Below, piece after piece: positions 20,046-27,864 of a stretch of DNA of 64,000 nt. The DNA lies in assembly GCA_963797005.1 (NCBI GenBank), contig CAWCOF010000011.1, positions 381,065-445,064 on the forward strand. Direction: 5' to 3'. The translations under genes were made by a program, and so were the position numbers. Source of the DNA: AWTP1-13 sp963797005. Lineage in GTDB: Bacteria > Pseudomonadota > Alphaproteobacteria > Rhizobiales > Hyphomicrobiaceae. Position 1 is the stretch's first letter. Every line of letters starts with the position of its first letter. The notes under the pieces are model-generated. The model did not search any database. It was not told the DNA's origin and was given only the letters and a program-made list of their open reading frames with translations.

Positions 20046-20101
20046 CCCCGGCAGACGATCCACTTATCCCAGCGGAGATTCTGTCCGAACAAGCGGGACC
20101 A

Positions 20102-20688
20102 CCTCAGCATTCGTCGACGACGAACCGAGGCTGTACATGCTTCAACTTGAGCTATCACCGGACAGAAAGCTCAAACGCATGCAATTCGTTCGTCATAGGC
20201 CGAAAGGTGGTCGCAAGCCCCCAAAGTTTGCTCTTGCCGGTTCGGGTGCTTTCGTGCTCGCCAAAGAAAAGGATTGGCTGCGACCCATGACGCGGATCGT
20301 TAGCGCCGCGGACCGGAAGAAGTTAGCGCTACACTTGGTGCCAAAATACTTCGCACAGCTCAACGACAAGGTTCAAGCCGCAGACCCCTATGTCAGCTCT
20401 CGATGCATTGTGGCGTGGCGCAACAGGAAGAAGGGCTTGCACAAGGGTGGGGGTGCGCAACAGTTCTTCACGGGCACAACGCCAGACAGTGGCGGACCAA
20501 TGATACCCACAATTACAAACGGTGGAGATATCGTAGCGCTCTTGACACCCCTCTGGAAAAGGATGGAGCAGAGCCTCGCAGCATTGCCGCCCGGCTCCCA
20601 GGAACTGCCCAACTTTGAGTTCGATACTGACGAGATAAACAAAGAAATTGCCAGGATGCCGCGGCGGCCCGACGAAAACCTAAAATAG
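20102..20688 (+). pseudogene. 3' part of the Ntn-hydrolase-like gene split by the IS
   Basis: Reading on from the IS right end gives FVDDEPRLYMLQLELSPDRK and about 190 further residues to the stop at 20688, with no start of its own. Joined to the part before the IS this makes a ~310-residue protein. The composition is less GC-rich than neighbouring core genes, which suggests acquired DNA. Confidence 0.65.
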
Positions 20689-20916
20689 CCGTCCGCGATC
20701 ACCGTGACGGGCGTTCCCAAAGGCGCGTCTTGTAGTTTGGCCGCCCCGCCAAGTCGATCGCGCCCCGCGGCTGTCGGCGTTCAGCGTGAGCAGCCGGCAA
20801 GACGCCGCAGCTCGGCGAGGATGGTGGCGCCGGGCGCCCAAGCGCCGCGGGCTAGTGCGCAAGGTGCCGCCGACCATAACGGTGCTTTGAAGACGTGCCG
20901 AAGCGATCGAAACCAC

Positions 20917-21732
20917 CTACCTCCCCGTAAATCTGGGCGCGCGCTTCTCCACGTAGTGCGCCACGCCCTCGCGGAAGTCCTCCGTGTCGCGGCAGATCTC
21001 CTGCTCGCGGTTGGCGACCGCGGTCGCCTCGGCCAGCGACTGGAACAGCGCCTCGTAGACCTGGCGCTTGATGATGCGCATCGAACGGGGCGAGGCGAGG
21101 TTGGCGATCTCGGCGGCGCGCGCCTGCACGGCCTCGCCGAAGCCCTCCGCCGGCAGCATCTGCACGAGGCCCATGCGCGCCGCCTCCTCGGCCGCCACCA
21201 TGCGCGCCGACAGCAGCAGGTCGAGCGCGTGCATGGGCCCGATCAGCCGCGGCAGCATCCAGGAGATGCCGTGCTCGGCAATCAGCCCGCGCCGGGCAAA
21301 CGCGGTGGTGAGCTTGGCGCCCGCCGCCATGTAGCGGATGTCGCAATAGAGCGTGATGACGAGGCCGATGCCGGCCACGGGGCCGTTGATGCCGGCGATC
21401 ACCGGCTTCTTCAGCCTGAGAATATAGCTGCAGCGCTGGGCGAAGTTGGCGGCGAGCCCCTCGGTTGGCCAGTCGCCCTCGTTCTTGAGGTTGCTCTTGC
21501 CCGCGGCCGCCGAGTACAGGCGCGCCATGTCGGCGCCGGCGCAGAAGCCGCGACCCGCGCCCGTCAGCACAATCGCACGCACGCCCTCGTCGGCATCCGC
21601 CGTCTCGAAGGCCTCGCGCAGCTCGTTCGACATCACCGCCGTCCAGGCGTTGAGCCGGTCGGGTCGGTTCAGCGTGATGGTGGCGACCCGATTCTGCACC
21701 GCGTAGAGGATTTCCTGCCAGCCCTTGCTCAT
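20917..21732 (-). CDS. Enoyl-CoA hydratase/isomerase family protein
   Basis: About 271 residues of the crotonase fold: TITLNRPDRLNAW, the oxyanion-hole segment GAGRGFCAGADM and KPVIAGINGPVAGIGL. One of the two usual catalytic Glu positions is not obvious (FARRGLIAEHG keeps a Glu nearby), so hydratase versus isomerase cannot be decided. The ATG at 21732 is preferred over an upstream start at 21798. It lies 84 bp downstream of the amino-acid-oxidase-like gene on the same strand, possibly one operon. Confidence 0.9.
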   Translation of the reverse strand: MSKGWQEILYAVQNRVATITLNRPDRLNAWTAVMSNELREAFETADADEGVRAIVLTGAGRGFCAGADMARLYSAAAGKSNLKNEGDWPTEGLAANFAQRCSYILRLKKPVIAGINGPVAGIGLVITLYCDIRYMAAGAKLTTAFARRGLIAEHGISWMLPRLIGPMHALDLLLSARMVAAEEAARMGLVQMLPAEGFGEAVQARAAEIANLASPRSMRIIKRQVYEALFQSLAEATAVANREQEICRDTEDFREGVAHYVEKRAPRFTGR

Positions 21733-21816
21733 GCGCGCCTCCCCGGACCCGTGCTCGAACTCGAGCGACAATAGTAGCGCCGGCCCGGCGCGCGCCATAG
21801 CGGCGATGCCTGCGCC

Positions 21817-23136
21817 TCAAACCTCGCGGGCGTCGCGGCGCTTGGCCTCGAGCAGCATCAGCGGCGCCACCCGGCGCACCAGGCCGTGCAAGGGGACCGG
21901 CGCCGGCTCGGTGAAGGGCAGCGCCAGCTCGGATTCCGGCCGGCCCTGGATCGCGCCTGCGAACTCGCGCCCCAAGGCGATCGCCAGCGCCACCGCGCGC
22001 CCGTTGCAGCCGGCCCAGGCATAGCCGTCCGGGCCCAGCCGGTGCAGGTGGGGCAGGTTGTCCATCGTCATGCCGACGGTGCCGTTCCACACGTAGTCGA
22101 AGCGCACCTCGCCGATATCGGGAAAGAGCCGCTTGAGCCGCGCCGCAACGTAAGGCTTCAGCCGCTCCGCCCCGTTGGCGGGATTGACCAGCGCGCCGCC
22201 CGTCACCAGCCGGTGGCGCGCGTCGTAGCGGGCGAAGTAGAGCTCACCGTGCGTATCCGACATGGCCGGGCGGCCGGGCAGGATGGTGCGGCGCAGGTTG
22301 TCGCCCAGCGGCATGGTCGCCATCTGCCACGACAGGATCGGGATCGTCTCGCGCGCGATGTCCGGGGCCAACCCCGGCGCGACCGATCCGGTGTAGGCAT
22401 TGGTCGCCAGCAGCAGGGCGCGCGCGCTCACCCGCCCGCGCGGGGTCGTCACGATCCAGCGGTCGCCGACGCGCTCGTAGGACTGCGCGGGTGTGCGCGC
22501 ATAGATCGTGCCGCCGCGGGCCACGACGGCACGGCCAAGCGCGCGCACCAGCGCCAGCGGGTTGATGTGGCCGCCGGTCCTGTTCCACCAGCCGCCGGAC
22601 CAGGCATCCGAACCGACCCGGCGCCGCACCTCCTCGCGCGACAGAAGCTCGACCGGCGCGCCCCACTTCAACCAGGCGGCGACGCGGCGCTCGGCGATCT
22701 TCATGCGTCCTGGCGAATGCACGGGCTGAATCCAGCCGGTCTGCTCCGCCTCCGCCTCCAGTCCCTCCTCGCGCACGAGGTCGAACAGGATCGAGGCGCT
22801 GTCGCGCAGCAGCGCCACGAAGCGCTCGCCGGCGGCGCCGTGGCGGGCGACGATGTCGTCGGGCTCGGCGCGCGACAGGGTCGGGATCACCTGGCCGTTG
22901 TTGCGGCCCGACGCGCCCCAGCCGGGCTCGACCGCTTCCAGCACCGCAACCTCGATGCCCGCACGCCGCAGATGCAGCGCCGCCGACAGCCCGGTGAAGC
23001 CCGCCCCGACGATCGCCGCGTCGACCGTCCGGTCGCCGTCGAGCGCCGGCAGCTCCGGCCCCGGCGGCGTCACGGCGGCCCACAGCGATGGCGGCCAGTC
23101 TGTCGGCATTCGCGCGCATGCCGCGCACTTGGCCAT
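21817..23136 (-). CDS. FAD-dependent amine/amino acid oxidoreductase (DAO family)
   Basis: About 439 residues. A Rossmann FAD site (DAAIVGAGFTGLSAALHLRR) is followed by EPGWGASGRNNGQV, typical of DAO-family enzymes such as gamma-glutamylputrescine oxidase, and a C-terminal GTVGMTMDNLPHLHRLGP with GCNGRAVA. It should oxidatively deaminate or demethylate an amine with FAD; the substrate is not predictable. Start ATG 23136 or 23109; an upstream start at 23244 would run through a palindromic repeat and is unlikely. Confidence 0.88.
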   Translation of the reverse strand: MAKCAACARMPTDWPPSLWAAVTPPGPELPALDGDRTVDAAIVGAGFTGLSAALHLRRAGIEVAVLEAVEPGWGASGRNNGQVIPTLSRAEPDDIVARHGAAGERFVALLRDSASILFDLVREEGLEAEAEQTGWIQPVHSPGRMKIAERRVAAWLKWGAPVELLSREEVRRRVGSDAWSGGWWNRTGGHINPLALVRALGRAVVARGGTIYARTPAQSYERVGDRWIVTTPRGRVSARALLLATNAYTGSVAPGLAPDIARETIPILSWQMATMPLGDNLRRTILPGRPAMSDTHGELYFARYDARHRLVTGGALVNPANGAERLKPYVAARLKRLFPDIGEVRFDYVWNGTVGMTMDNLPHLHRLGPDGYAWAGCNGRAVALAIALGREFAGAIQGRPESELALPFTEPAPVPLHGLVRRVAPLMLLEAKRRDAREV

Positions 23137-23189
23137 CGGGCCCACGCCGGCGCAAGCCCCTTGTCGCCGCGCGGCCCCTCCTGCACTCT

Positions 23190-23267
23190 GTAGGGCGCAA
23201 TAGGCGTCAGCCGTATTGCGCCGATCGACCGCAAAGCGGTGCAATACGCTTCGCTATTGCACCCTAC
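23190..23267. repeat. REP/BIME-like palindromic doublet
   Basis: Two hairpins in tandem: GGCGCAATA...TATTGCGCC (11-base loop) and GGTGCAATA...TATTGCACC (loop CGCTTCGC). They are enclosed by GTAGGG at the start and CCCTAC at the end, so the whole block is a larger palindrome. Similar GTAGGGYGCAATA-type elements are dispersed in many proteobacterial genomes. It lies between the divergent oxidoreductase and ATC-hydrolase genes. Confidence 0.8.
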
Positions 23268-23290
23268 GGCCGCGAAGCGAAGGAGTACCC

Positions 23291-23776
23291 ATGTCCAACA
23301 CCGAGACGATGGCCATGCTGGAGAAGCGGCGCATCGAGGCGGCGATCCTCAAGCACGTCTACGACACGCTCAAAGCCAGCCACGGCGCCGAGACGGCGAA
23401 GCGGACCGTCGCCGCTGCCGTGCGTGAATCCGCCGTCGAGCAGGCGCGCCAGCTGGCGGCAGCCGTCGGCGGCAAGACCTCCATGCAGACCTTCATCGAG
23501 CGGCAGGAGCCCTGGCTCAGGGGCGGCGCGCTGGAGCGGGAGATCATCGAGCAGAGCGACACGAAGTACCGCTTCAACGTCACGCGCTGCAAGTACGCCG
23601 AGATGTACCGCGACATGGGGCTCGGCGAGATCGGCCACCTGCTCTCCTGCCAGCGCGACGGCACCTTCTGCGAGGGCTACGACGACCGCCTCAAGCTCAA
23701 GCGCACGCAGACCATCATGCAGGGCGCCAGCCACTGCGACTTCGACTACACCTACGAGAAGGACAACAAGGCCTGA
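23291..23776 (+). CDS. L-2-amino-thiazoline-4-carboxylic acid hydrolase family protein
   Basis: 161 residues. The C-terminal stretch (YAEMYRDMGLGEIGHLLSCQ, RDGTFCEGY, QGASHCDFDYTYE) is the signature of the ATC-hydrolase family, whose founder opens the thiazoline ring to S- or N-carbamoyl-cysteine. Conserved Cys and His residues in GHLLSC and ASHCDF may bind metal or act in catalysis. The ATG at 23291 has AAGGAG six bases upstream. Many members have unknown substrates, so the family name should be used with care. Confidence 0.82.
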   Translation: MSNTETMAMLEKRRIEAAILKHVYDTLKASHGAETAKRTVAAAVRESAVEQARQLAAAVGGKTSMQTFIERQEPWLRGGALEREIIEQSDTKYRFNVTRCKYAEMYRDMGLGEIGHLLSCQRDGTFCEGYDDRLKLKRTQTIMQGASHCDFDYTYEKDNKA

Positions 23777-23949
23777 GCGTCGTCCCACCTGGATCAGGTC
23801 GGAGAGAGGCTGCGCCAGATCGTTGCTCGGGCCGCCCGACGGGCGAATGCGAGGCCGTTGCGCTGCCGGATTGTCTTTATTCTGACGAAGCGCTAGGCTG
23901 ACTTGCGAAAATTTGTTGCTTTGCTTCCATGTGGCAAGGGAGACGCCCC

Positions 23950-24318
23950 ATGAAATTTAGTCTGGCGATGAGTGTACTTGTGGTTGCGTTGGCGATGATA
24001 GTCCAGCAGACGCCCGCATATGCATGGTGCGAAAAGGATTGTCGTAGCCTTTGCCGTGCGACGGCCGGACGTGGTTGGTCCGGCACTGCTGAAAGCTGCA
24101 TCAAGCACTTCCAGTGTTCGCAATTCGCGGGCCGAAAATGCGAACCTGCCCGCGTCAGGGCAAGAGCCCGACGATACAATACCGGCAAGAGCCAATGTTG
24201 GCGGTTCCAAGACTGCGCTGCCAAATGCAAACGAACCTGGCGCCAAAACAATTGGTCGAGCGCGAAAGACTGCATACAAGACTTTCCGTGTTCGCAATAT
24301 CCGCGCACCTGTGGATAG
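23950..24318 (+). CDS. Small exported cysteine-rich protein with an internal duplication
   Basis: 122 residues: a signal peptide (MKFSLAMSVLVVALAMIVQQ, cleavage near AYA) and a mature part with about a dozen Cys. Two copies of one module are visible: C-x3-C...GWSGTAESCIKHFQCSQF...C and C-x3-C...NWSSAKDCIQDFPCSQY...C. Together they suggest two disulfide-knotted units in the periplasm or outside the cell. The ATG at 23950 follows GGGAGA. I do not recognise a named family. Confidence 0.65.
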   Translation: MKFSLAMSVLVVALAMIVQQTPAYAWCEKDCRSLCRATAGRGWSGTAESCIKHFQCSQFAGRKCEPARVRARARRYNTGKSQCWRFQDCAAKCKRTWRQNNWSSAKDCIQDFPCSQYPRTCG

Positions 24319-24396
24319 TTGAATTGACCCGTCGCGACGCTGCCAACCCTTGCTTGGTCGGAAGCCGCCGCGACATGGAGATCGCGACGCGCGTCC

Positions 24397-25215
24397 TTAC
24401 TTGATGCGGAACTGGATGGGCAGCACCAGATCGAACGTCGCGCCGCTCACCTGCGCGGGTGGGGCGGGCAGCGGGCTCGCGCGCTGCAGCACGGCCAGTG
24501 CCTCCTCGTCGAGCGCGGCGAAACCGGAGCTGGCAACGACGGCGGCAGCCGAGATCTGGCCCGTCCGGTCGACGGCAAACCGCACGCGCACGTCGCCCTC
24601 GATCCGTCGCCTGCGAGCCGTGCGCGGATAGCGCTTGTAGCGATTGAGGTGCGAGGCGAGCGCCTTCTCCCACGACGCCTTGGCCCGGGCTGCGGCAGCG
24701 GCGAGCCCCGGTGAGGGAGCTGCAGCCACGGGCGCCGGCTTCGCATCGTTCCGCGGTGGGGCCGTGGCAAGGGACGCAGCCGCGGCCTGCCTCTCGCTGT
24801 GCTGGGCAGGCACCTCCTCCGTCTGCGGCTGCTCCTTCGGCTTTGCCTCGTCGACCAGCGTGCGCTTGGGCAACACCACTTCTGGCTTCGGCGCCAAGGG
24901 CGACGGCTCGACCCGTGGCAGCTCCTGGTCGACCTCCTGCTTGACCTCCTTGGCCGCCGGCGGCGTGGGCTCGGCCTCGTCCATCAGCGGCCCGGGAGCC
25001 GCGTCGGGCGCGTCGAGGCGCGGCGACAGCGGCATGGGCGCCAGCTCGATCACCACGGGCCCGGCCGCGGAGTTCTGCGTCTCGGCTGGCCGCCAATTTA
25101 TCGTCGCCAGCGCCGCCGCGCAGACATGTCCCGCTATCACCAGCGCCGCCGCGGTCGACCAGCGCAGGACGCGTGTGCCGCGTAGCTCGAACGGACTGGC
25201 GGCGGCGACGGTCAT
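24397..25215 (-). CDS. tonB: TonB-family energy transducer
   Basis: 272 residues. One N-terminal membrane helix (about residues 19-38), a long Pro/Glu/Lys/Ala-rich periplasmic linker (about 60-175), and a C-terminal TonB domain (LNRYKRYPRTARRRRIEGDV and VASSGFAALDEEAL). It transmits the proton gradient to outer-membrane receptors. The stop of exbD overlaps its start by four bases, so exbB-exbD-tonB is one operon. No TonB-dependent receptor gene lies nearby, so the substrate (iron siderophore, B12, metal) cannot be inferred. Confidence 0.92.
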   Translation of the reverse strand: MTVAAASPFELRGTRVLRWSTAAALVIAGHVCAAALATINWRPAETQNSAAGPVVIELAPMPLSPRLDAPDAAPGPLMDEAEPTPPAAKEVKQEVDQELPRVEPSPLAPKPEVVLPKRTLVDEAKPKEQPQTEEVPAQHSERQAAAASLATAPPRNDAKPAPVAAAPSPGLAAAAARAKASWEKALASHLNRYKRYPRTARRRRIEGDVRVRFAVDRTGQISAAAVVASSGFAALDEEALAVLQRASPLPAPPAQVSGATFDLVLPIQFRIK

Positions 25216-25709
25216 GGCTCCTTCTTCGGCGGGTTCGCGGCCGGCGCGGGCTCGGAGCCCGGCGCGACGGCCGATGGCGGCGGCAGGTCGGAAGTCTGCC
25301 CCTCCAGGCCGACGAGCGCCACCTTGAGATAGCCCGCGGCCCGCAGCAGGTTCATCACATGCATCAGCGCGCCGTAAGGCACGGCCTTGTCGGCGCGCAG
25401 GAAAATGCGTTGTTGCCGATCCGAGCCCGTCGCGGCTTCGACCGCGGAAGCAAGCTGCCCGGGCGAGACCGGATCGTTGCCCAGCGCCAGCGACAGGTCC
25501 TGCTTGATGGTGAGGAACAGCGGTTTGTCAGGCCTCGGCTGCGGCTTGGTCGTCGACACCGGCAGGTCGACGGCCACGTCCACCGTCGACAAGGGTGCTG
25601 CCACCATGAAGATGATGAGCAGCACCAGCATGACGTCGATGAACGGCGTCACGTTGATCTCGTGCAGCTCGTCGGAGTCGTCGCCGCCGCCGTCGAGACG
25701 CGCCGCCAT
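25212..25709 (-). CDS. exbD: ExbD/TolR-type biopolymer transport protein
   Basis: 165 residues. A single membrane helix with the proton-path Asp (INVTPFIDVMLVLLIIFMVA) is followed by a periplasmic domain (PLFLTIKQDLSLAL, IFLRADKAVPYGALMHVMNL). The Pro-rich tail is longer than average. It lies six bases after exbB and overlaps tonB, so it works with ExbB as the proton-driven motor for TonB. Confidence 0.94.
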   Translation of the reverse strand: MAARLDGGGDDSDELHEINVTPFIDVMLVLLIIFMVAAPLSTVDVAVDLPVSTTKPQPRPDKPLFLTIKQDLSLALGNDPVSPGQLASAVEAATGSDRQQRIFLRADKAVPYGALMHVMNLLRAAGYLKVALVGLEGQTSDLPPPSAVAPGSEPAPAANPPKKEP

Positions 25710-25715
25710 GGGGTT

Positions 25716-26633
25716 TTACTCCGCGGCCCTGGCCAGCTCGACAGGCGCCCGCCCGCGATCGAGATCGCGCGACACCAGCCCCTGCACGTCGGCACCGGCA
25801 TCGCCCACGAGCGCCCGGTAGCGGGCGATCGAGCGCGCGAACTGGTTGTAGATGATGACCGCGGGGATTGCCGCGAACAGGCCGACCGCGGTGGCGAGCA
25901 GCGCCTCGGCGATGCCGGGCGCGACCACGGCAAGGTTGGTGGTCTGCGCCTTGGAGATGCCGATGAAGCTGTTCATGATGCCCCACACCGTGCCGAACAG
26001 GCCGACGAACGGCGCCGTGGCGCCGATGGTGGCGAGTACCCCCGTGCCGCGGTTCATCTCGCGGCCGGCGGCGACCTCGAGCCGGGCAAGCCGCGTGGCG
26101 ATCCGCTCCTTGATGCCGCTCTTGTCGGAAATATCGGAGGACAGGCGCAGCTCGGCGACGGCCGCGTCGATGAGCGCCGGCAGGATGCCGCGGCGAGACC
26201 CGACTTTGGCGTGGGCGTCAGCGAGCGAGCGCTCGCCGCTGATCGCGGCCAGGCCTCGGCGCAGTCGGCCCAGAGTGACGAACAGCTCGATATTCTTGGC
26301 GAGCCATACCGTCCAAGTCATGAGCGAGGCGAACACCAGGCCGACGATGACGGTTTGCACGACGATGTCGGCTGAAACGAACATTGACCAGGGCGACAGG
26401 TCACGCGGGAGTTGCGCGCTGCCGATAACGGGCAGCGTCGGCGGCCGGGGCGATGCAGGCTCGGCCGCGGGTTGTGCGGGTGCGGGAGGCGATGCCGGGC
26501 CGGCTGCAGGCTGCGCCGCGCTGTCCTGGGCATGACATACGCCCGCTAGGATAGGAGCGCCCCAAAGCAGGCACGCAAGCAGCAGGCCCGAGATCGTGTT
26601 GGCGGCGCGCCGGCCTATTGGCATTCGTGTCAT
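25716..26633 (-). CDS. exbB: ExbB/MotA-TolQ-type proton channel
   Basis: About 305 residues. A cleavable signal peptide and a Pro/Ala-rich periplasmic stretch precede the first channel helix (IVVQTVIVGLVFASLMTWTV); the other two helices contain ATIGATAPFVGLFGTVWGI and IAEALLATAVGLFAAIPAVI, the conserved ExbB core. The long N-terminal extension is common in alphaproteobacterial ExbB. Start taken as ATG 26633; ATG 26624 is an alternative. First gene of exbB-exbD-tonB. Confidence 0.93.
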   Translation of the reverse strand: MTRMPIGRRAANTISGLLLACLLWGAPILAGVCHAQDSAAQPAAGPASPPAPAQPAAEPASPRPPTLPVIGSAQLPRDLSPWSMFVSADIVVQTVIVGLVFASLMTWTVWLAKNIELFVTLGRLRRGLAAISGERSLADAHAKVGSRRGILPALIDAAVAELRLSSDISDKSGIKERIATRLARLEVAAGREMNRGTGVLATIGATAPFVGLFGTVWGIMNSFIGISKAQTTNLAVVAPGIAEALLATAVGLFAAIPAVIIYNQFARSIARYRALVGDAGADVQGLVSRDLDRGRAPVELARAAE

Positions 26634-26900
26634 GCGCTGAGGACGCCTCTTCGTGTACGGGGAGTAGCAGCCCCACCGCTGCCTAGACCATGTGAGGAAT
26701 GAGAAAAAGGGGCGCCCCCAACCTCGCCTTGCCAGCGCTCCGATCCCCTCCAGTTGCGCAGACCGGGCTTTGGACAAGACGCAACGTTATAACATCCTGG
26801 CAGCTGCGGCAACCGCAGGGCTCTTTCTGCGCGAGCTGGTGTTGGGCCTTCTGCGCGAACGGGTGCTGGACCTGCGGCGCTCGGGCTGGCGAAACCCCTT

Positions 26901-26952
26901 AAGGGCCCCGTCTGAGGGCCCCGTCCGAGGGCCCCCTCTGAGGGCTACGTCT
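26901..26952. repeat. Four tandem 13-bp repeats upstream of exbB
   Basis: Four head-to-tail units of consensus GAGGGCCCCGTCT, the last two slightly diverged. They lie in the 480-bp divergent intergenic region between exbB and the exported-protein gene. The rest of 26634-27112 holds a palindrome at 26973-26997 and no recognisable gene. Confidence 0.8.
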
Positions 26953-26972
26953 CGATCGGGGGAACGGTAGTA

Positions 26973-26997
26973 ATACTTGACGATCAAAGTCAAGTAT
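26973..26997. promoter_or_regulatory. Perfect 9-bp palindrome, candidate operator
   Basis: ATACTTGAC, seven bases, GTCAAGTAT: a perfect dyad whose half-site contains TTGAC, the -35 consensus. It sits 116 bp before the start at 27113 and 340 bp before exbB, in a locally AT-rich patch. A dimeric repressor site overlapping a promoter is the simplest reading. It does not obviously match a Fur or Irr box. Confidence 0.45.
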
Positions 26998-27112
26998 ACG
27001 GCCGGCCCTCCCGCCGGCAATGTAATCGGCAGTGATTTTGCCCGCCCGCCTCCTCCCCGTCAGCCCGGCCTTTTCGGCAAGCTCGGGGCGCCGGACCAGC
27101 GGATTGAGGACC

Positions 27113-27445
27113 ATGCCTACTCCAAAGGCCGCCACGGTCGTTGCTCTTGCCCTTTTGGCCGGCACTGCCGTCGCGCTGGGCGCGTTCGTGCCGGTCTCAT
27201 CGCGCGCGCTCGCCCATTCCTGGTATCCGGAGAAATGCTGCGGCGGCCAGGACTGCCACAAGGTCGATCGCATCGAGCGCCTTCCCGATGGCGACTCGAT
27301 CTTCTATGCCGGCTCGATCACGGTGGTCGTGGCGGCGGAGTTCCTGCGGCTGCCGTCGGAGGACAACGATACGCACATCTGCGTCTATCGCATCAACAAC
27401 GGCGAGTACCGGCCGCGATGCGTGTTCGTCCCAGGGGCATCCTGA
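27113..27445 (+). CDS. Conserved exported protein with a CCxxxxC motif
   Basis: 110 residues. A signal peptide (about residues 1-33, ending ALA) is followed by HSWYPEKCCGGQDCHKVDRI, a pattern I associate with small conserved periplasmic proteins of Bradyrhizobium-like bacteria, then ICVYRINNGEYRPRCVFVP near the end. The four to five Cys and His may bind a metal or form disulfides. The ATG at 27113 follows TGAGGA. Function unknown. Confidence 0.7.
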   Translation: MPTPKAATVVALALLAGTAVALGAFVPVSSRALAHSWYPEKCCGGQDCHKVDRIERLPDGDSIFYAGSITVVVAAEFLRLPSEDNDTHICVYRINNGEYRPRCVFVPGAS

Positions 27446-27593
27446 CGGGCGGCACCCCGGTGCTTTTGCGCAACTCGACGCCCGCTTTGTCGCCAATCCA
27501 CAGGTTTGAGAGGGGGCCGAGCTTCCCCATTCGACGTCGAATCGCGTAGATTTTTAACGTGTAGTGCGTACAAGTTACGATATGGAGGAAGCT

Positions 27594-27848
27594 GTGCGCA
27601 CATTCCTGCATTTCCTTTCTGACGCAGCGTGCGCCGCACTCAACGTGGCGTCCGTCGCCATCGCCGCGGGTGCGCTCGCCACCATCTTCACCCATCGCCT
27701 GCGCGACGGTCTGCTGGTCGCGCTCGCCGCCTTCCTGTGCGCGGGCGCGGGCTTCGGCTACGCCATGTGGCGCACCTATCGGCCGCGCCGCAGGCCCATG
27801 TTCCGCTCGCGGCGTCCATGGTGGATCGCCCTGGGCGCACGCGGCTGA
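27594..27848 (+). CDS. Small membrane protein, unknown function
   Basis: About 84 residues with two hydrophobic segments (roughly residues 8-28 and 38-58) and a strongly basic C-terminal tail (RTYRPRRRPMFRSRRP). I chose the GTG at 27594, which has GGAGGA five bases upstream; the ATG at 27582 would begin just ahead of that site. No family recognised. Confidence 0.5.
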   Translation: MRTFLHFLSDAACAALNVASVAIAAGALATIFTHRLRDGLLVALAAFLCAGAGFGYAMWRTYRPRRRPMFRSRRPWWIALGARG

Positions 27849-27864
27849 ACACAATTCCCCGGTT

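Larger units (their letters stand above)
18817..20101 (+). mobile_element. IS3-family insertion sequence
   Basis: About 1.28 kb with two overlapping transposase frames. The ends form an imperfect inverted repeat: TGGCTCCACAATTTCGGAC at the left and, reverse-complemented, TGGTCCCGCTTGTTCGGAC at the right (13 of 19 match). A second matching block AGTGGAT(T/C)GTCTGCC lies just inside. I could not identify a clear target duplication, so the exact ends may be off by a few bases. It splits an Ntn-hydrolase-like gene. Confidence 0.85.

Noticed and set aside
23137..23244. Longer N-terminus of the DAO-family oxidoreductase
   Set aside because: It would be encoded by the palindromic doublet at 23190-23267 and lacks similarity to the family start.
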